A DNA stretch of 64,000 nt from Variovorax sp. OK212. GTDB lineage: Bacteria > Pseudomonadota > Gammaproteobacteria > Burkholderiales > Burkholderiaceae_C. The notes under the pieces were generated by a model. The model searched no databases and was not told the DNA's origin. It was given only the letters and a program-made list of their open reading frames with translations. This document shows, in pieces, positions 8,722 to 17,446 of the stretch (its first letter is position 1; every line of letters starts with the position of its first letter). The position numbers were made by a program, and so were the translations under genes. The stretch spans positions 1 to 64,000 of the forward strand of contig NZ_FOLP01000005.1 in the NCBI RefSeq assembly GCF_900112425.1, written 5' to 3'.

Positions 8722-8985
8722 ATGGCATCGACCCCGCAGCAGCAGCAACAGCAAACAAGGGCCGCCCTCAAGGCGGCCGATGCGGCGGAGCGTCGGGAAC
8801 GCCTGAGACGGGCCCTCCCCGCCACGGTGGAACTGCTGCAGAGCCGCCAGGCCGACCGCATCGACGACGCCGACATCGACGCGTATGTGAGCCTCAACTG
8901 GCTCGAGTGGCACGGCGGCGGTCTGCGCCTGACCATCACGGGCCGCAACGTCTGCGCCCAGTCGATTCCCACCGCGCTGGCCTGA
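8722..8985 (+). CDS. Hypothetical small protein
   Basis: 87 residues from ATG 8722 (MASTPQQQQQQTRAALKAAD). A glutamine run at the N-terminus (six consecutive Gln codons) is followed by a basic helix, and the C-terminal part ADIDAYVSLNWLEWHGGGLRLT looks folded. An in-frame ATG at 8620 would add 34 residues without a clear ribosome site. No membrane segment or known domain was recognised. Base composition resembles the neighbours. Confidence 0.55.
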   Translation: MASTPQQQQQQTRAALKAADAAERRERLRRALPATVELLQSRQADRIDDADIDAYVSLNWLEWHGGGLRLTITGRNVCAQSIPTALA

Positions 8986-9024
8986 AAAAACGAAACCGCC
9001 GCCAGCCTTGCGGCCCGCGGCGGT
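8984..9024 (-). terminator. Rho-independent terminator of the RcnB-like gene
   Basis: The 8-bp perfect stem ACCGCCGC (8995-9002) / GCGGCGGT (9017-9024) is followed, on the minus strand, by TTTCGTTTTTT (complement of 8985-8994). It ends the minus-strand gene at 9061 and overlaps the 3' end of the plus-strand small gene. Confidence 0.7.
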
Positions 9025-9060
9025 CGATCATGCGAACAGGGCCCGCAGGCCCTGCGTTGC

Positions 9061-9489
9061 TTACTGGCCGGCGATGATGTTCGCGATCAGGCCGGTGGCA
9101 ATGGCCGCGAGCACGAAGTCCCCGCCCACGCCCACCCACTGGTAGCCGCGCGGCGGCTGCTGCAGGCGCTGCGCACGCCAGTCTTCCACCACGTAGTTGC
9201 GGCCACGGTACTCCGGCGGCACGCGCCCGCCACGGCGCCATTCGGCGTGCGGTTGCGGGAAGCCGCGGCGATCGAACTGGCGGCCGTCGCGGAAGTCCTG
9301 GTTGCCACGGTAGCCCGGCGGGCCACGGTGATCGAAATTGCGGTCGCGTTGCTCGTAGCGGCCATCTCGTCCATCGCCGGGGCCTGGGCGGCCGTCGAAG
9401 CGGCGGTCTTGTGCAAAGGCGCTCCCTGCGGCCATGCACATCGCGAGTGCCGCGGCGGCCACGGCCATGCTCTTCGAGTTGGTGTTCAT
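9061..9489 (-). CDS. RcnB-like periplasmic protein
   Basis: 142 residues from ATG 9489, chosen because AAGGAG lies 6 nt upstream. A signal peptide (about 1-26, cleaved after SAFA) is followed by an Arg/Gly/Asp-rich low-complexity middle and the conserved C-terminal RcnB block YRGRNYVVEDWRAQRLQQPP plus RGYQWVGVGGDFVLAA. RcnB in E. coli modulates nickel/cobalt export, but most family members have no tested role and no RcnA exporter lies nearby. A clear terminator follows. Confidence 0.8.
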   Translation of the reverse strand: MNTNSKSMAVAAAALAMCMAAGSAFAQDRRFDGRPGPGDGRDGRYEQRDRNFDHRGPPGYRGNQDFRDGRQFDRRGFPQPHAEWRRGGRVPPEYRGRNYVVEDWRAQRLQQPPRGYQWVGVGGDFVLAAIATGLIANIIAGQ

Positions 9490-9647
9490 CTGGAACTCCT
9501 TCATGCGTTGATGACGAGTCCATTGTGGGCCGGCCTTGTGTCCGCTTCGGGCACAACAGGTCGCGGCCGGGTGAAATCAGGTAAGCGCTGGTATCCGCGC
9601 GAGGTCTTGTCCTTCAAGCGCGTTCGGGCCGATGCACTTGCCGGCGC

Positions 9648-10385
9648 TCAATAGGCGCCGCTGCCCAGCACGAAGATGGCCAGGCCATGCGCCAGCGTGG
9701 CGGCCAGCAGGCCTGCGCGCCGGTACACGAGGCCCGCCACCAGGCCCTCGACGAGCGTGAAGACCAGCACCGGCAGCCCCGCGCGCGTGACGATCAGCGC
9801 AAGCCATGCATGGCACAGGCTGAACAGCGCGCCCGACACGACCACCGCGCGCGCCGCCGGCATGTGCGCCATCAGGCGCTGCTGCAGCATGCCGCGAAAC
9901 AGCAACTCTTCATACGCGTTGCCCAGCAACGCGAAGACGAGCAGCGGCACGACCAACGCCGTGTCCGGCGCGGGCAGCGACGGCAGCCCCGCAGCCGCCT
10001 TCAGTGCCGCAGCCACCACGCTGATGGCCATCGCGCCTGCCACGCCCCAGAGCAGCGAAGGCACGGGCCGCACGCCCTTCCACCCGTTCCACCCCTCCCA
10101 CCACGTCACGCGCTCGAGCCACGCAACGCCCACGAACAGCGCGGCCGACATGCCGGCCAGCGCGAGCAGCACCGGCACCGGCGCCGTGAGCCGCATCGAC
10201 CCGGCGCCCAGCTGCCAGAAGCCCGCCGGGCTCATCGCATCGCGCGCGAAGATGAAGAACAGGATGTGCACCGCCACGCGCGCATCCGCCAGCGCCCGCG
10301 GAATGGCCAGCAGCGCCACCAGCGCGAGCAGGCCGGCAGGCAGAATGGAAACGAGGTAGCCGAGCAGCAGTGAAGAAGAAGCCAT
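9648..10385 (-). CDS. CPBP family intramembrane glutamic endopeptidase
   Basis: About 245 residues with several hydrophobic helices. The Abi/CPBP catalytic motif NAYEELLFRGMLQQRL (Glu-Glu...Arg) is present, followed by a His in SLCHAWLAL. These enzymes resemble Rce1 prenyl-protein proteases and often act in bacteriocin immunity or protein maturation. The start is uncertain: ATG 10385 (MASSSLLLGYL) gives the first membrane helix, while ATG 10400 or 10448 would overlap the divergent VOC gene at 10399. Confidence 0.75.
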   Translation of the reverse strand: MASSSLLLGYLVSILPAGLLALVALLAIPRALADARVAVHILFFIFARDAMSPAGFWQLGAGSMRLTAPVPVLLALAGMSAALFVGVAWLERVTWWEGWNGWKGVRPVPSLLWGVAGAMAISVVAAALKAAAGLPSLPAPDTALVVPLLVFALLGNAYEELLFRGMLQQRLMAHMPAARAVVVSGALFSLCHAWLALIVTRAGLPVLVFTLVEGLVAGLVYRRAGLLAATLAHGLAIFVLGSGAY

Positions 10386-10398
10386 CGAGAGAACGCAC

Positions 10399-10809
10399 AT
10401 GACCGAAACGGGAACAGGGGCAGCAGCACCGGCAGCAGCGGCCGTCATCCATGCGAAGGACGTGTCGCGCGTGAGCGCGTTCTATGCGCGTGTCGCGGAC
10501 CTTGCACTCACGCACGAGGAGGCCGACCACGCCGGTCTCGAGTCGCCGGCGTTGCAGCTCTTCATTGTCGCGATGAATCCCGCCGTCGCGGCCGCGGTGC
10601 ACATCGCGCAGCCGCCGGTGCCGCGCGAGAACACCGCGCTGAAGTTCATCTTCCCGGTGGCCAGCCTGTCGGCCGCGCGCCTGCGCGCCGTGGAAGCCGG
10701 CGGTGCGCTGAAGCCGGCCGAGCGCGAGTGGGCGTTCAACGGGTACGTGCACTGCGACGGGCACGACCCCGAGGGCAATGTGTTCCAGCTGCGCGCACGC
10801 GCAGCCTGA
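10399..10809 (+). CDS. VOC (glyoxalase/bleomycin-resistance) family protein
   Basis: 136 residues. One pair of beta-alpha-beta-beta-beta modules: VIHAKDVSRVSAFYARVADL at the N-terminus and CDGHDPEGNVFQLRARA at the C-terminus, the usual VOC ending that supplies a metal ligand. The substrate is unknown. It is divergent from the CPBP protease, and their 5' ends nearly touch. Confidence 0.8.
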   Translation: MTETGTGAAAPAAAAVIHAKDVSRVSAFYARVADLALTHEEADHAGLESPALQLFIVAMNPAVAAAVHIAQPPVPRENTALKFIFPVASLSAARLRAVEAGGALKPAEREWAFNGYVHCDGHDPEGNVFQLRARAA

Positions 10810-10852
10810 ATATCGCGCAGCCTGAACACCAGCCGTCAGGCCGCCGCTCGGC

Positions 10853-11746
10853 TCAACCGCCCACCGTGGTGTCCGCCTGGTAGCCGCGCGGGTGGGCATG
10901 CGCCCCGTCGCGCACCGGCGGCGGCAGGTCGAGTTCGATCAGCGCGCCGTGCGCGCGCGCCAGGTCGAAGGTGCCGGTGGCGTGCGGCATGTCGGTGTGC
11001 AGCACGAGCGCGTACGGCCCTTCGCCCCGCGCGGCGATGCGTTGCGCGAGGGTATCGGCGCCCTCCCCTTGCGCAATGTTCTCGCGCGGTGACGACAGCA
11101 CCAGCACGCTGCCGCCCAGCACGATGACCGCCACGCGCACGTTGCTGCCGGGCACCGCCACGGGCTCGCCGATGTGCGTGTCGGCATCGACGTCGGACAC
11201 CGTGCCGAGCAACGCCCGGTAGCGCGCCAGCGTCGCATCGAGGTCGCGCACGGCGATGGCCAGGCTCGCCACGCCGAGCGCGCCGTTCGCATGCACGCGC
11301 ACATCGCCTTCGGGCACGCGCAGGGCGCGCGGCGTGAGGTCGCCGCAAAGAAAAGGCAGGTCGGCCGACGGCGCGCGCGCGGTCTGCCAGCGCAGGCGTT
11401 CGCCGTCGGGCCGCACGCGCCCGCCGTCGAGCGGGCCTTCGAGCGCGAGGCCGCGCGCCTTCGCGTCGGCCACCGTGGCGGCGGTGTCGCGCGGCAGCAG
11501 CGCGAAGTCGACGATGCCTTCGCCGTGCTTGTGCAGCAGCTGCCACCAGCGTTCGGCCGGCGACGGCTCGCGCCATGCGATCAGCTCGAAGTAGCTGCCG
11601 TCGCCGAACACCACCAGCGCGTTGTGCGTGGCGCGGCCCGGATGGTCGCCGCCGCGCACCACGTGGAAGCCGAGCGCGCCGTAGTCGGCAACGCTGCGTT
11701 CGAGGTCGTGCACCGCGATCACGATGTGGTCGAGTTTCAATGCCAT
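10853..11746 (-). CDS. Glyoxalase-like (VOC) two-module protein
   Basis: 297 residues. The N-terminal half starts LDHIVIAVHDLERSVADYGALGF and contains GDGSYFELIAWREP, and the second half has a repeat of the fold (GVASLAIAVRDLDATLARYRALLG). This double arrangement fits the glyoxalase-like domain family PF13468. It is the last gene of the ABC transporter operon, 51 bp after livF, so it may act on the imported compound. That link is contextual only. Confidence 0.78.
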   Translation of the reverse strand: MALKLDHIVIAVHDLERSVADYGALGFHVVRGGDHPGRATHNALVVFGDGSYFELIAWREPSPAERWWQLLHKHGEGIVDFALLPRDTAATVADAKARGLALEGPLDGGRVRPDGERLRWQTARAPSADLPFLCGDLTPRALRVPEGDVRVHANGALGVASLAIAVRDLDATLARYRALLGTVSDVDADTHIGEPVAVPGSNVRVAVIVLGGSVLVLSSPRENIAQGEGADTLAQRIAARGEGPYALVLHTDMPHATGTFDLARAHGALIELDLPPPVRDGAHAHPRGYQADTTVGG

Positions 11747-11797
11747 GTGGCTTTCTCCCTGTGGATGGCTGTTTTCGATGTTGTCGATGCTGTTGGA

Positions 11798-12643
11798 TCA
11801 GGAGGCGGTGCGCGCCGCGCCGTCGCCGCCCAGGTACGCGTCGCGGATGCGCGCGTCGGCCAGCAACTCGCGCGCCGGGCCCGAAAGCACGATGCGCCCT
11901 GTCTGCAGCACGTAGCCGTGGTGCGCGATCTGCAGCGCCAGGCTCGCGTTCTGCTCGACCATGAAGACCGACACGCCCTGCGCGTTGATGCGCGCGATGA
12001 GCTCCAGCACCTTGTCGACGTACAGCGGCGACAGGCCCATGGTCGGCTCGTCCATGCAGATGAGTTGCGGACGGCCCATGAGCGCGCGCGCCATGGCCAC
12101 CATCTGCTGCTCGCCGCCCGACAGCGTGCCGGCCTGGAACTCGATGCGCTCGGCCACGCGCGGGAACAGTTCCAGCATGCGCTCGAGGTCTTCGGCCACG
12201 GCCTTGCGGTCGCTGCGCGCATAGGCGCCCATCAGCAGGTTCTCGCGCACGCTCATCGTGGGGAACAGGCGGCGTGCCTCGGGCACCGAGCCGATGCCCT
12301 TGCGGATGATCTGCGGCGTGCTCAGGCCGAGCGTCGATGCACCGTTGAAGTTCACTTCGCCCGAGCGCGGCTTCAGCAGCCCCAGCACGATCTTCATGGT
12401 GGTCGACTTGCCGCTCGCGTTGCCGCCGAGCAGGCTGACGATCTGGCCCTTGCGCACCTCGATGTCGAGGTCGAAGTGGGCCTGCACGGGGCCGTAAAAG
12501 CTGTTGATCTTCTTGAGTTCGAGCAGCGGCTTGGCAGCCTGGTTCGACGCAGGTGCCGCGGTGCGTCCGGGCAGGTCCTCGCCGCGCCCCTCTGCCCAGA
12601 GGGACGAAGGCGAAAGGCCCGTGCGCGCAACGGTGGCGATCAT
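11798..12643 (-). CDS. livF: Branched-chain amino acid-type ABC transporter ATP-binding protein (LivF-like)
   Basis: 281 residues. The ATPase core begins about residue 40 (LLELKKINSFYGPVQAHFDL), has a Walker A variant GGNASGKST, signature LSGGEQQM, Walker B LICMDEP and the LivF-like LLGVLLP-free ending. The first ~38 residues are a non-conserved leader (GLSPSSLWAEGRGEDLPG), so translation may start further in. The start overlaps the 3' end of livG by 4 nt (ATGA type). It belongs to the HAAT uptake family; the solute is unknown. Confidence 0.85.
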   Translation of the reverse strand: MIATVARTGLSPSSLWAEGRGEDLPGRTAAPASNQAAKPLLELKKINSFYGPVQAHFDLDIEVRKGQIVSLLGGNASGKSTTMKIVLGLLKPRSGEVNFNGASTLGLSTPQIIRKGIGSVPEARRLFPTMSVRENLLMGAYARSDRKAVAEDLERMLELFPRVAERIEFQAGTLSGGEQQMVAMARALMGRPQLICMDEPTMGLSPLYVDKVLELIARINAQGVSVFMVEQNASLALQIAHHGYVLQTGRIVLSGPARELLADARIRDAYLGGDGAARTAS

Positions 12644-13497
12644 GCGGCCACCGCCTCTGGCGTTCGCGCCTCGGCAGCGCCCACATGCCGATGCCCCAGG
12701 TACGCCTCGATCACGGCCGGGTCGTTGCGCACCTCGCCGGGCAGGCCTTCGGCAATCTTGCGGCCGTCGTCGAGCACGGCCACGCGGTCGGACAGCTGCA
12801 TCACGAGGTCGAGCTTGTGCTCGATCAGCAGGATGGTCTGGCCGCGCGCCTTCAGGCCGCGAATGATCTCCAGCATCTGCGCCGTCTCGCTCTCGTTCAT
12901 GCCGGCGGTGGGCTCGTCCAGCAGCAGCAGCCGCGGCCTGAGCGCCAGTGCGCGCGCGATCTCCACCCGGCGGCGGTTGGCGTACGACAGGCTGTAGGCC
13001 GGGTGGTCGATGCGCGGTGCCAGGCGTTCGCCGAAGAGCGCGACGATGGCGCGCGCCTCTTCGCGCAGCGCCTGCTCCTCGCGGCGCACCGCGTCGGGCT
13101 GCACCAGCGCCAGTGCCAGCTCGGCCAACGCGCCCAGCCCCGGCACGCCGCCCACGCGCGGTTTCACGGCGCGCAGCCGCGTGTGCGCACCGACCAGCAC
13201 GTTGTCGAGCACCGAGAGGTTGGCGAACACGCGCCCATGCTGGAAGGTGCGCGCCAGGCCGCGCTGCGCGAGCTGCTGCGCCGGCAGGCCGGTGATGTCC
13301 TGTCCGTCGAACAGCACCTGCCCTGCGTCGGGCCGGTCCAGGCCGGTGACCAGGTTGAACAGCGTGGTCTTGCCCGCGCCGTTCGGCCCGATCACGCTGA
13401 GCAGTTCGCCTTCGCCCACGTGCAGGTCGACGGCGTTGACGGCCGTGAGCCCGCCGAAGCGGCGCACCAGGCCGCGGATCTCAAGCAGCGAGGGCAT
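12640..13497 (-). CDS. livG: Branched-chain amino acid-type ABC transporter ATP-binding protein (LivG-like)
   Basis: 285 residues. Walker A GPNGAGKTT, Walker B LLLLDEPTAGMNESET, and a signature SYANRRRVEIARALA (LSYGxQR-like with Tyr-Ala-Asn in place of the Gly-Gln core, common in LivG). The LivG-specific long insertion with FQHGRVFANLSVLDNV is present. It overlaps the upstream OsmC gene by 17 nt and livF downstream by 4 nt, so the genes are probably translationally coupled. Confidence 0.88.
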   Translation of the reverse strand: MPSLLEIRGLVRRFGGLTAVNAVDLHVGEGELLSVIGPNGAGKTTLFNLVTGLDRPDAGQVLFDGQDITGLPAQQLAQRGLARTFQHGRVFANLSVLDNVLVGAHTRLRAVKPRVGGVPGLGALAELALALVQPDAVRREEQALREEARAIVALFGERLAPRIDHPAYSLSYANRRRVEIARALALRPRLLLLDEPTAGMNESETAQMLEIIRGLKARGQTILLIEHKLDLVMQLSDRVAVLDDGRKIAEGLPGEVRNDPAVIEAYLGHRHVGAAEARTPEAVAA

Positions 13498-14068
13498 CGC
13501 CTGCCTTCAGCGTCGCGTCGGTCGCACGGGTCGCCTGAGCCTTCGAATCGACCAGCTTCACCTCGGCGCGAATCGCCTGCGGGTTGCGCAGCAGGTTGAG
13601 GATGGGGCAGTTGCGCTCCACCGCCTCGAACAGCGCGTCGATGTCCGCGCGGCTCGCGGGCGAATCGATGTGCACCGTGTAGCCGATCTCGTGCGGCCAG
13701 ATGGGCGTCTGCTCGTGGCCCGGCTTGCCGCCGCGCGGATCGATGAGGCCCGTCACCTCCACCTCGAGGCTTTCGAGCGGCACCTGCCGTTCGGCCGCCT
13801 GGATCAGGAAGATGTGCGTGACGCAGGTGCCGAGCACACCCAGCTGCAGCTCGGGCGAACTGGGCCCGAGGTTGTAGCCCGCGAAATCCGGCGGGCTGTC
13901 GCTGATGACCTGGTGCTCGCGGCTGCGCAGGCGGCGCACGCCGCTGCGGCCTTCGGCGCGCACGTGCGCCTTGAGCTGCACGGGTTGCGCGGTGCCCGCC
14001 TCGACGGCGGCATTGCGCGCCAGCACGGCGGCGCGTTTCTCTGCGAGGTAGTCGTTCAGGTGGCTCAT
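13481..14068 (-). CDS. OsmC family protein embedded in the ABC operon
   Basis: 195 residues. Contains the OsmC/Ohr signature: SSPELQLGVLGTCVTHIFL with the first reactive Cys, and a second Cys in NCPILNLLRNP near the C-terminus. These thiol peroxidases reduce organic hydroperoxides. Its position between the permease gene (12 nt upstream) and livG (17-nt overlap) ties its expression to the transporter. That is unusual for an OsmC protein and suggests a role with the imported compound; this is an inference. Confidence 0.8.
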   Translation of the reverse strand: MSHLNDYLAEKRAAVLARNAAVEAGTAQPVQLKAHVRAEGRSGVRRLRSREHQVISDSPPDFAGYNLGPSSPELQLGVLGTCVTHIFLIQAAERQVPLESLEVEVTGLIDPRGGKPGHEQTPIWPHEIGYTVHIDSPASRADIDALFEAVERNCPILNLLRNPQAIRAEVKLVDSKAQATRATDATLKAGDALAA

Positions 14069-14080
14069 GGTGATGTTCTT

Positions 14081-15910
14081 TCAGACAGTGCCCAGCAGAC
14101 CCTGCGGGCGGAAACGGATGAGAAGCAGCAGCGCCACGCCGTAGATCAGCATGCGGTACTCGGCGGTCACGCGGAACAGCTCCGGCAGGCTCACGAGCGC
14201 CACCGCGCCCAGCAGAGCGCCGCTGATGTTCCCCAGCCCGCCGAGGATCACCATCGTGAGCGCGAGGATCGAGATCTGCGAGCCGAAGGTCTCGTGGTTG
14301 ATGTACGAGTACATGTGCGCGGTGAAGGCACCGCTCACGCCGGCCGCGAAACCGCCGAAGCCGAAGGCCAGCGCCTTGTAGCGGTCGGGGCTCACGCCGT
14401 AGGCGCGCGCGGCCACCTCGTCTTCGCGCACCGCGCGGAAGGTGCGGCCCAGGTGCGAGCGCAGCAGGCGCCACTGCAGCAGGGCCAGCAGCACCATCGC
14501 AGCGAAGGACGCCCAGTAGATGGCGCCGTTCGACGACGCATCGCGCCCGAACAGCGACAGCGGCGGAATGCCCGACACGCCGATGGGCCCGTGCGTGAGG
14601 CTCTCCCAATTCAGGATGGTGAGCGCCACGATCTCGCCGATGCCCAGCGTGGCAATCGACACGTAGTGGCCGCGCAACCTGAAGGCCGGAAAGATCAGCG
14701 CGGTGCCGATCAGCGACGTGAGGATGCCCGCCAGCGCGATGCCCGTGCCCACCGGCAGGTGCAGGTCGAGCACCAGCAGCGAGGAGGCGTATGCACCGAT
14801 GGCCAGCAGCCCCGCGTGGCCCAGCGAGATCTGCCCGATGGTGCCGGCCACCAGCGTGAGGCTCAGCGCGAGCGCGCCGTAGAGCCATGCGTTGGTGAGC
14901 GTCTGCAGCAGGTACGGCGACGGGTCGAACAGCGGCAGCACGAGGGCCGCGCCGAACAGCGCGAACAGCAGGCGCGGCGGAATGCGCCACGGCTTGCTCG
15001 GCGCGATGAAGGTGCCGGTGAGCGGCTCGGGCGGCAGCGCGCGCTTGCGGCCGAACAGGCCGTCGGGCCTCCACACCAGGATGACCAGCAGCAGCGCGAA
15101 GGCGAACAGGTTGCGGTAGGGAGTGCCGAGGATGGCCACGCCGTAGCTCTCGATCAGCCCCAGCAGCAGGCTGCCGACGATGGCGCCGGGCACGCTGCCC
15201 ACGCCGCCGACCACCGTGGCCACCACGCCCTTGAGCGTGGCCTGGAAGCTCATCGCCGGGCTGATGTTGTTGTAGTACATGCCCACCAGCAGGCCCGAAA
15301 GCCCGCCGAGTGCAGCAGCGATGGCGAACACCGTCTGGTTCACGCGGTCGACGTCCACGCCCATCTGCTGCGCCGCGTCGCGGTCCTGCGCGGTGGCGCG
15401 CACGGCCCAGCCGAGCTTGGTGAAACGCAGGAAGCCGAACAGCACGGCCGCGCTCGCCAGGCCGATGCCCGCGATGAGCAGGTCGAGCGCGCCGATGGTG
15501 CCGGTGCCGATCTGCAGGCGCCAGTCGGGCAGCTGCGTGGGCAGCGAGCGCGGGTCGGGGCTGAACACCAGCTGCACGAGGATGTCGAGCACGAAGCTGA
15601 TGCCGATGGTCGCCAGCAGCGGCGCGATGCGCGCCGCGCCCTGCAGCGGCCGCAAGCCCACGCGTTCGATCAGCATGCCGAGCGCGCCCGCGCCGAGCAC
15701 CACCAGCGCAATGGTCACGGGCAACGGCGTGTGCAAGTAGGTGATGCTGGCCCAGCCGATGTACGCGCCCACCGTGTACACCGAGCCGTGCGCGAAGTTG
15801 ATGAGGTGCGACACGCCGAAGATCAACGCGAGGCCCACCGCCAGCAACGCGTAGATGTTGCCGATGATCAGGCCGTTGACGGTGTAGTCGAAGAAGGAGG
15901 TGAAGCTCAT
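14081..15910 (-). CDS. Fused LivH-LivM ABC transporter permease
   Basis: 609 residues, about twice a single permease. The first half (about 1-295) is LivH-like: [20 protein letters not shown], then [20 protein letters not shown] and [20 protein letters not shown] linker of about 30 residues ([16 protein letters not shown]) leads to a LivM-like half (about 320-609) with [20 protein letters not shown] and the EAA-type loop with [16 protein letters not shown] single protein would thus supply both membrane halves. The operon has no separate livH or livM. Confidence 0.9.
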   Translation of the reverse strand: MSFTSFFDYTVNGLIIGNIYALLAVGLALIFGVSHLINFAHGSVYTVGAYIGWASITYLHTPLPVTIALVVLGAGALGMLIERVGLRPLQGAARIAPLLATIGISFVLDILVQLVFSPDPRSLPTQLPDWRLQIGTGTIGALDLLIAGIGLASAAVLFGFLRFTKLGWAVRATAQDRDAAQQMGVDVDRVNQTVFAIAAALGGLSGLLVGMYYNNISPAMSFQATLKGVVATVVGGVGSVPGAIVGSLLLGLIESYGVAILGTPYRNLFAFALLLVILVWRPDGLFGRKRALPPEPLTGTFIAPSKPWRIPPRLLFALFGAALVLPLFDPSPYLLQTLTNAWLYGALALSLTLVAGTIGQISLGHAGLLAIGAYASSLLVLDLHLPVGTGIALAGILTSLIGTALIFPAFRLRGHYVSIATLGIGEIVALTILNWESLTHGPIGVSGIPPLSLFGRDASSNGAIYWASFAAMVLLALLQWRLLRSHLGRTFRAVREDEVAARAYGVSPDRYKALAFGFGGFAAGVSGAFTAHMYSYINHETFGSQISILALTMVILGGLGNISGALLGAVALVSLPELFRVTAEYRMLIYGVALLLLIRFRPQGLLGTV

Positions 15911-15934
15911 GGCGTTGCCTCTGCCCCCGTGTGG

Positions 15935-16047
15935 CTCCCTCTCCCTCTGGGAGAGGGTTGGGGTGAAGGCACGGCGGCCTTGGCACGGGACAGCGGTTCA
16001 TCGAAGGCCGCGGCCCTCACCCTGACCCTCTCCCGGAGGGAGAGGGA
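15935..16047. repeat. Inverted pair of REP-like palindromes
   Basis: Two hairpins face each other in the gap between the permease and binding-protein genes. The left one at 15937-15957 is CCCTCTCCC-TCT-GGGAGAGGG followed by TTGGGGTGA, and the right one at 16026-16046 is CCCTCTCCC-GGA-GGGAGAGGG preceded by CCCTCACCCTGA. Each stem is 9 bp and perfect, and the flanks are also inverted copies. A related pair occurs at 47800-47915. Such extragenic elements can stabilise the upstream mRNA and so raise binding protein over permease levels. Confidence 0.75.
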
Positions 16048-16064
16048 ACAAATGCGAAGCCGCG

Positions 16065-17246
16065 TCATTTGGACAAGGCCACGGCCGCCTTCTCGTCGAG
16101 CTGCGTCCACTTGCCGTCCTTCACCACCAGGTTCACGCTCTTCACACCGACGACGCGGCGCGTCTGCGCATCGAAGCTGGCCTTGCCGAAGATCACGCTC
16201 GGCACGTCCTTGATCTTGTAGAACGCATCGCGCACCGCCTTGCGGTCGGCCTTCGGGCCGGCCTCGCGCAGCGCGGCGGCCGCGTACACCACGGCGTCGT
16301 ACGCGTAGGCGTTGAACGCATCGGGCTCCTTGCCGTACTTGACGCGGAAGCTCTTCACGAACTCCTGCACCTCGGTGCGCGGCTCCTCGGGATAGAACGC
16401 GGTGTTGGTGTGGATGCCGTTGACCGCGGCGCCGCCGAGCTCGATGAACTTCGGCGAATACACCGAGCCCACCGCGGCGATGGGCTGCTTCAGGCCCACG
16501 CTGCGCACCTGGCCCGCGATGAGCGCGCCGTCGGGGTAGTAGGAGATGAGCACCAGCCCGTCGGGGTTGGCGTCGCGCACGCGCACCAGCGTCGAGCGGA
16601 AGTCCTTCTCGTCGGGCTGGTAGCCCTCGGCAATGGCGAGCTGTGCGCCGCGCTCCTGCGCGGCCTTCACGAGCACGTCCTTGCTGGTGCGGCCCCAGTC
16701 GGTGTTGAGGTAGAGCACGGCGATGCGCTTGAAGCCCAGCGTCTTCACCGCGAGCTCGGCCAGCAGCGGCTGCGCGTCGGCCTGGCTGATGGAGGGGCTC
16801 CAGATGTAGTCGCCGCCCTTGGTGAAATCAGGATGCGAGTTGGTGAAGCCCAGTTGCACCAGGCCCGCGCGCTGGTAGATGGGCGAGGCGGCCATCGAGG
16901 CCGGGCTGGAGAAGTCGCCGAGCTCGATGAGCACGCGCCTGTCGTTCACCAGCTTCTGCGCGATGGCCACCGACTGGCGCGGATCGCTCTGGCTGTCCTC
17001 GAAGTTGTAGGCCAGCGGACGGCCATGGATGCCGCCCTGCGCGTTGACGTGGTCGATCGCCAGGTCGAAGCCCGCCTTCCACTGCGCGCCGTACTGCGCG
17101 TTCTGTCCGGTGAGCGGGCCGCTCACGCCGAACCACACGGGCTCGCCGGCGGCGGGCGCGGCCCAGGCGGCAAGCGGCGCGGCCAGCAAGGCGGCGCAAA
17201 GAACAGCCACGTGGCGCATGAGGCGGTGGCGGGAAAGCAGCGGCAT
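16065..17246 (-). CDS. ABC transporter substrate-binding protein (LivK/HAAT family)
   Basis: About 393 residues from ATG 17246, with a second candidate ATG at 17219. A signal peptide (MRHVAVLCAALLAAPLAAWA) precedes the mature start APAAGEPVWFGVSGPLTGQ. The type I periplasmic-binding fold is evident: GGIHGRPLAYNFEDSQSDPR and NTDWGRTSKDVLVKAAQERG. It is the first gene of the operon, with a REP-like pair before the permease gene. The residues do not indicate whether the ligand is an amino acid, an amide or an aromatic acid. Confidence 0.87.
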   Translation of the reverse strand: MPLLSRHRLMRHVAVLCAALLAAPLAAWAAPAAGEPVWFGVSGPLTGQNAQYGAQWKAGFDLAIDHVNAQGGIHGRPLAYNFEDSQSDPRQSVAIAQKLVNDRRVLIELGDFSSPASMAASPIYQRAGLVQLGFTNSHPDFTKGGDYIWSPSISQADAQPLLAELAVKTLGFKRIAVLYLNTDWGRTSKDVLVKAAQERGAQLAIAEGYQPDEKDFRSTLVRVRDANPDGLVLISYYPDGALIAGQVRSVGLKQPIAAVGSVYSPKFIELGGAAVNGIHTNTAFYPEEPRTEVQEFVKSFRVKYGKEPDAFNAYAYDAVVYAAAALREAGPKADRKAVRDAFYKIKDVPSVIFGKASFDAQTRRVVGVKSVNLVVKDGKWTQLDEKAAVALSK

Positions 17247-17379
17247 GGTGTGTCGAGTCCGGTGATGAATGAACGTGCAGGGCCGCGATTCTTCGCCTGC
17301 GCGCCGCGCCGGGGAACGAACAAAAACGGGGAGGCATATGCGCTTTCCGAGCAAAGGGGCCAGCGCGCGGACCGCGCGG

Positions 17380-17424
17380 GCCTTGCTGGCCTTGCTGGCC
17401 TTGCTGGCCTTGCTGGCCTTGCGG
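17380..17424. repeat. 9-bp tandem repeat upstream of the arylesterase
   Basis: Four perfect copies of GCCTTGCTG followed by a fifth with two changes (GCCTTGCGG) lie 23-67 nt before the arylesterase start. Repeat number could vary by slippage and alter promoter spacing. Confidence 0.7.
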
Positions 17425-17446
17425 CTGCGTTTAAGCTGCGCGCCAC

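Noticed and set aside
13392..16001. 869-codon minus-strand frame across livHM, OsmC and livG
   Set aside because: It is out of frame with three well-matched proteins on the same strand and is rich in Arg/His/Ala.
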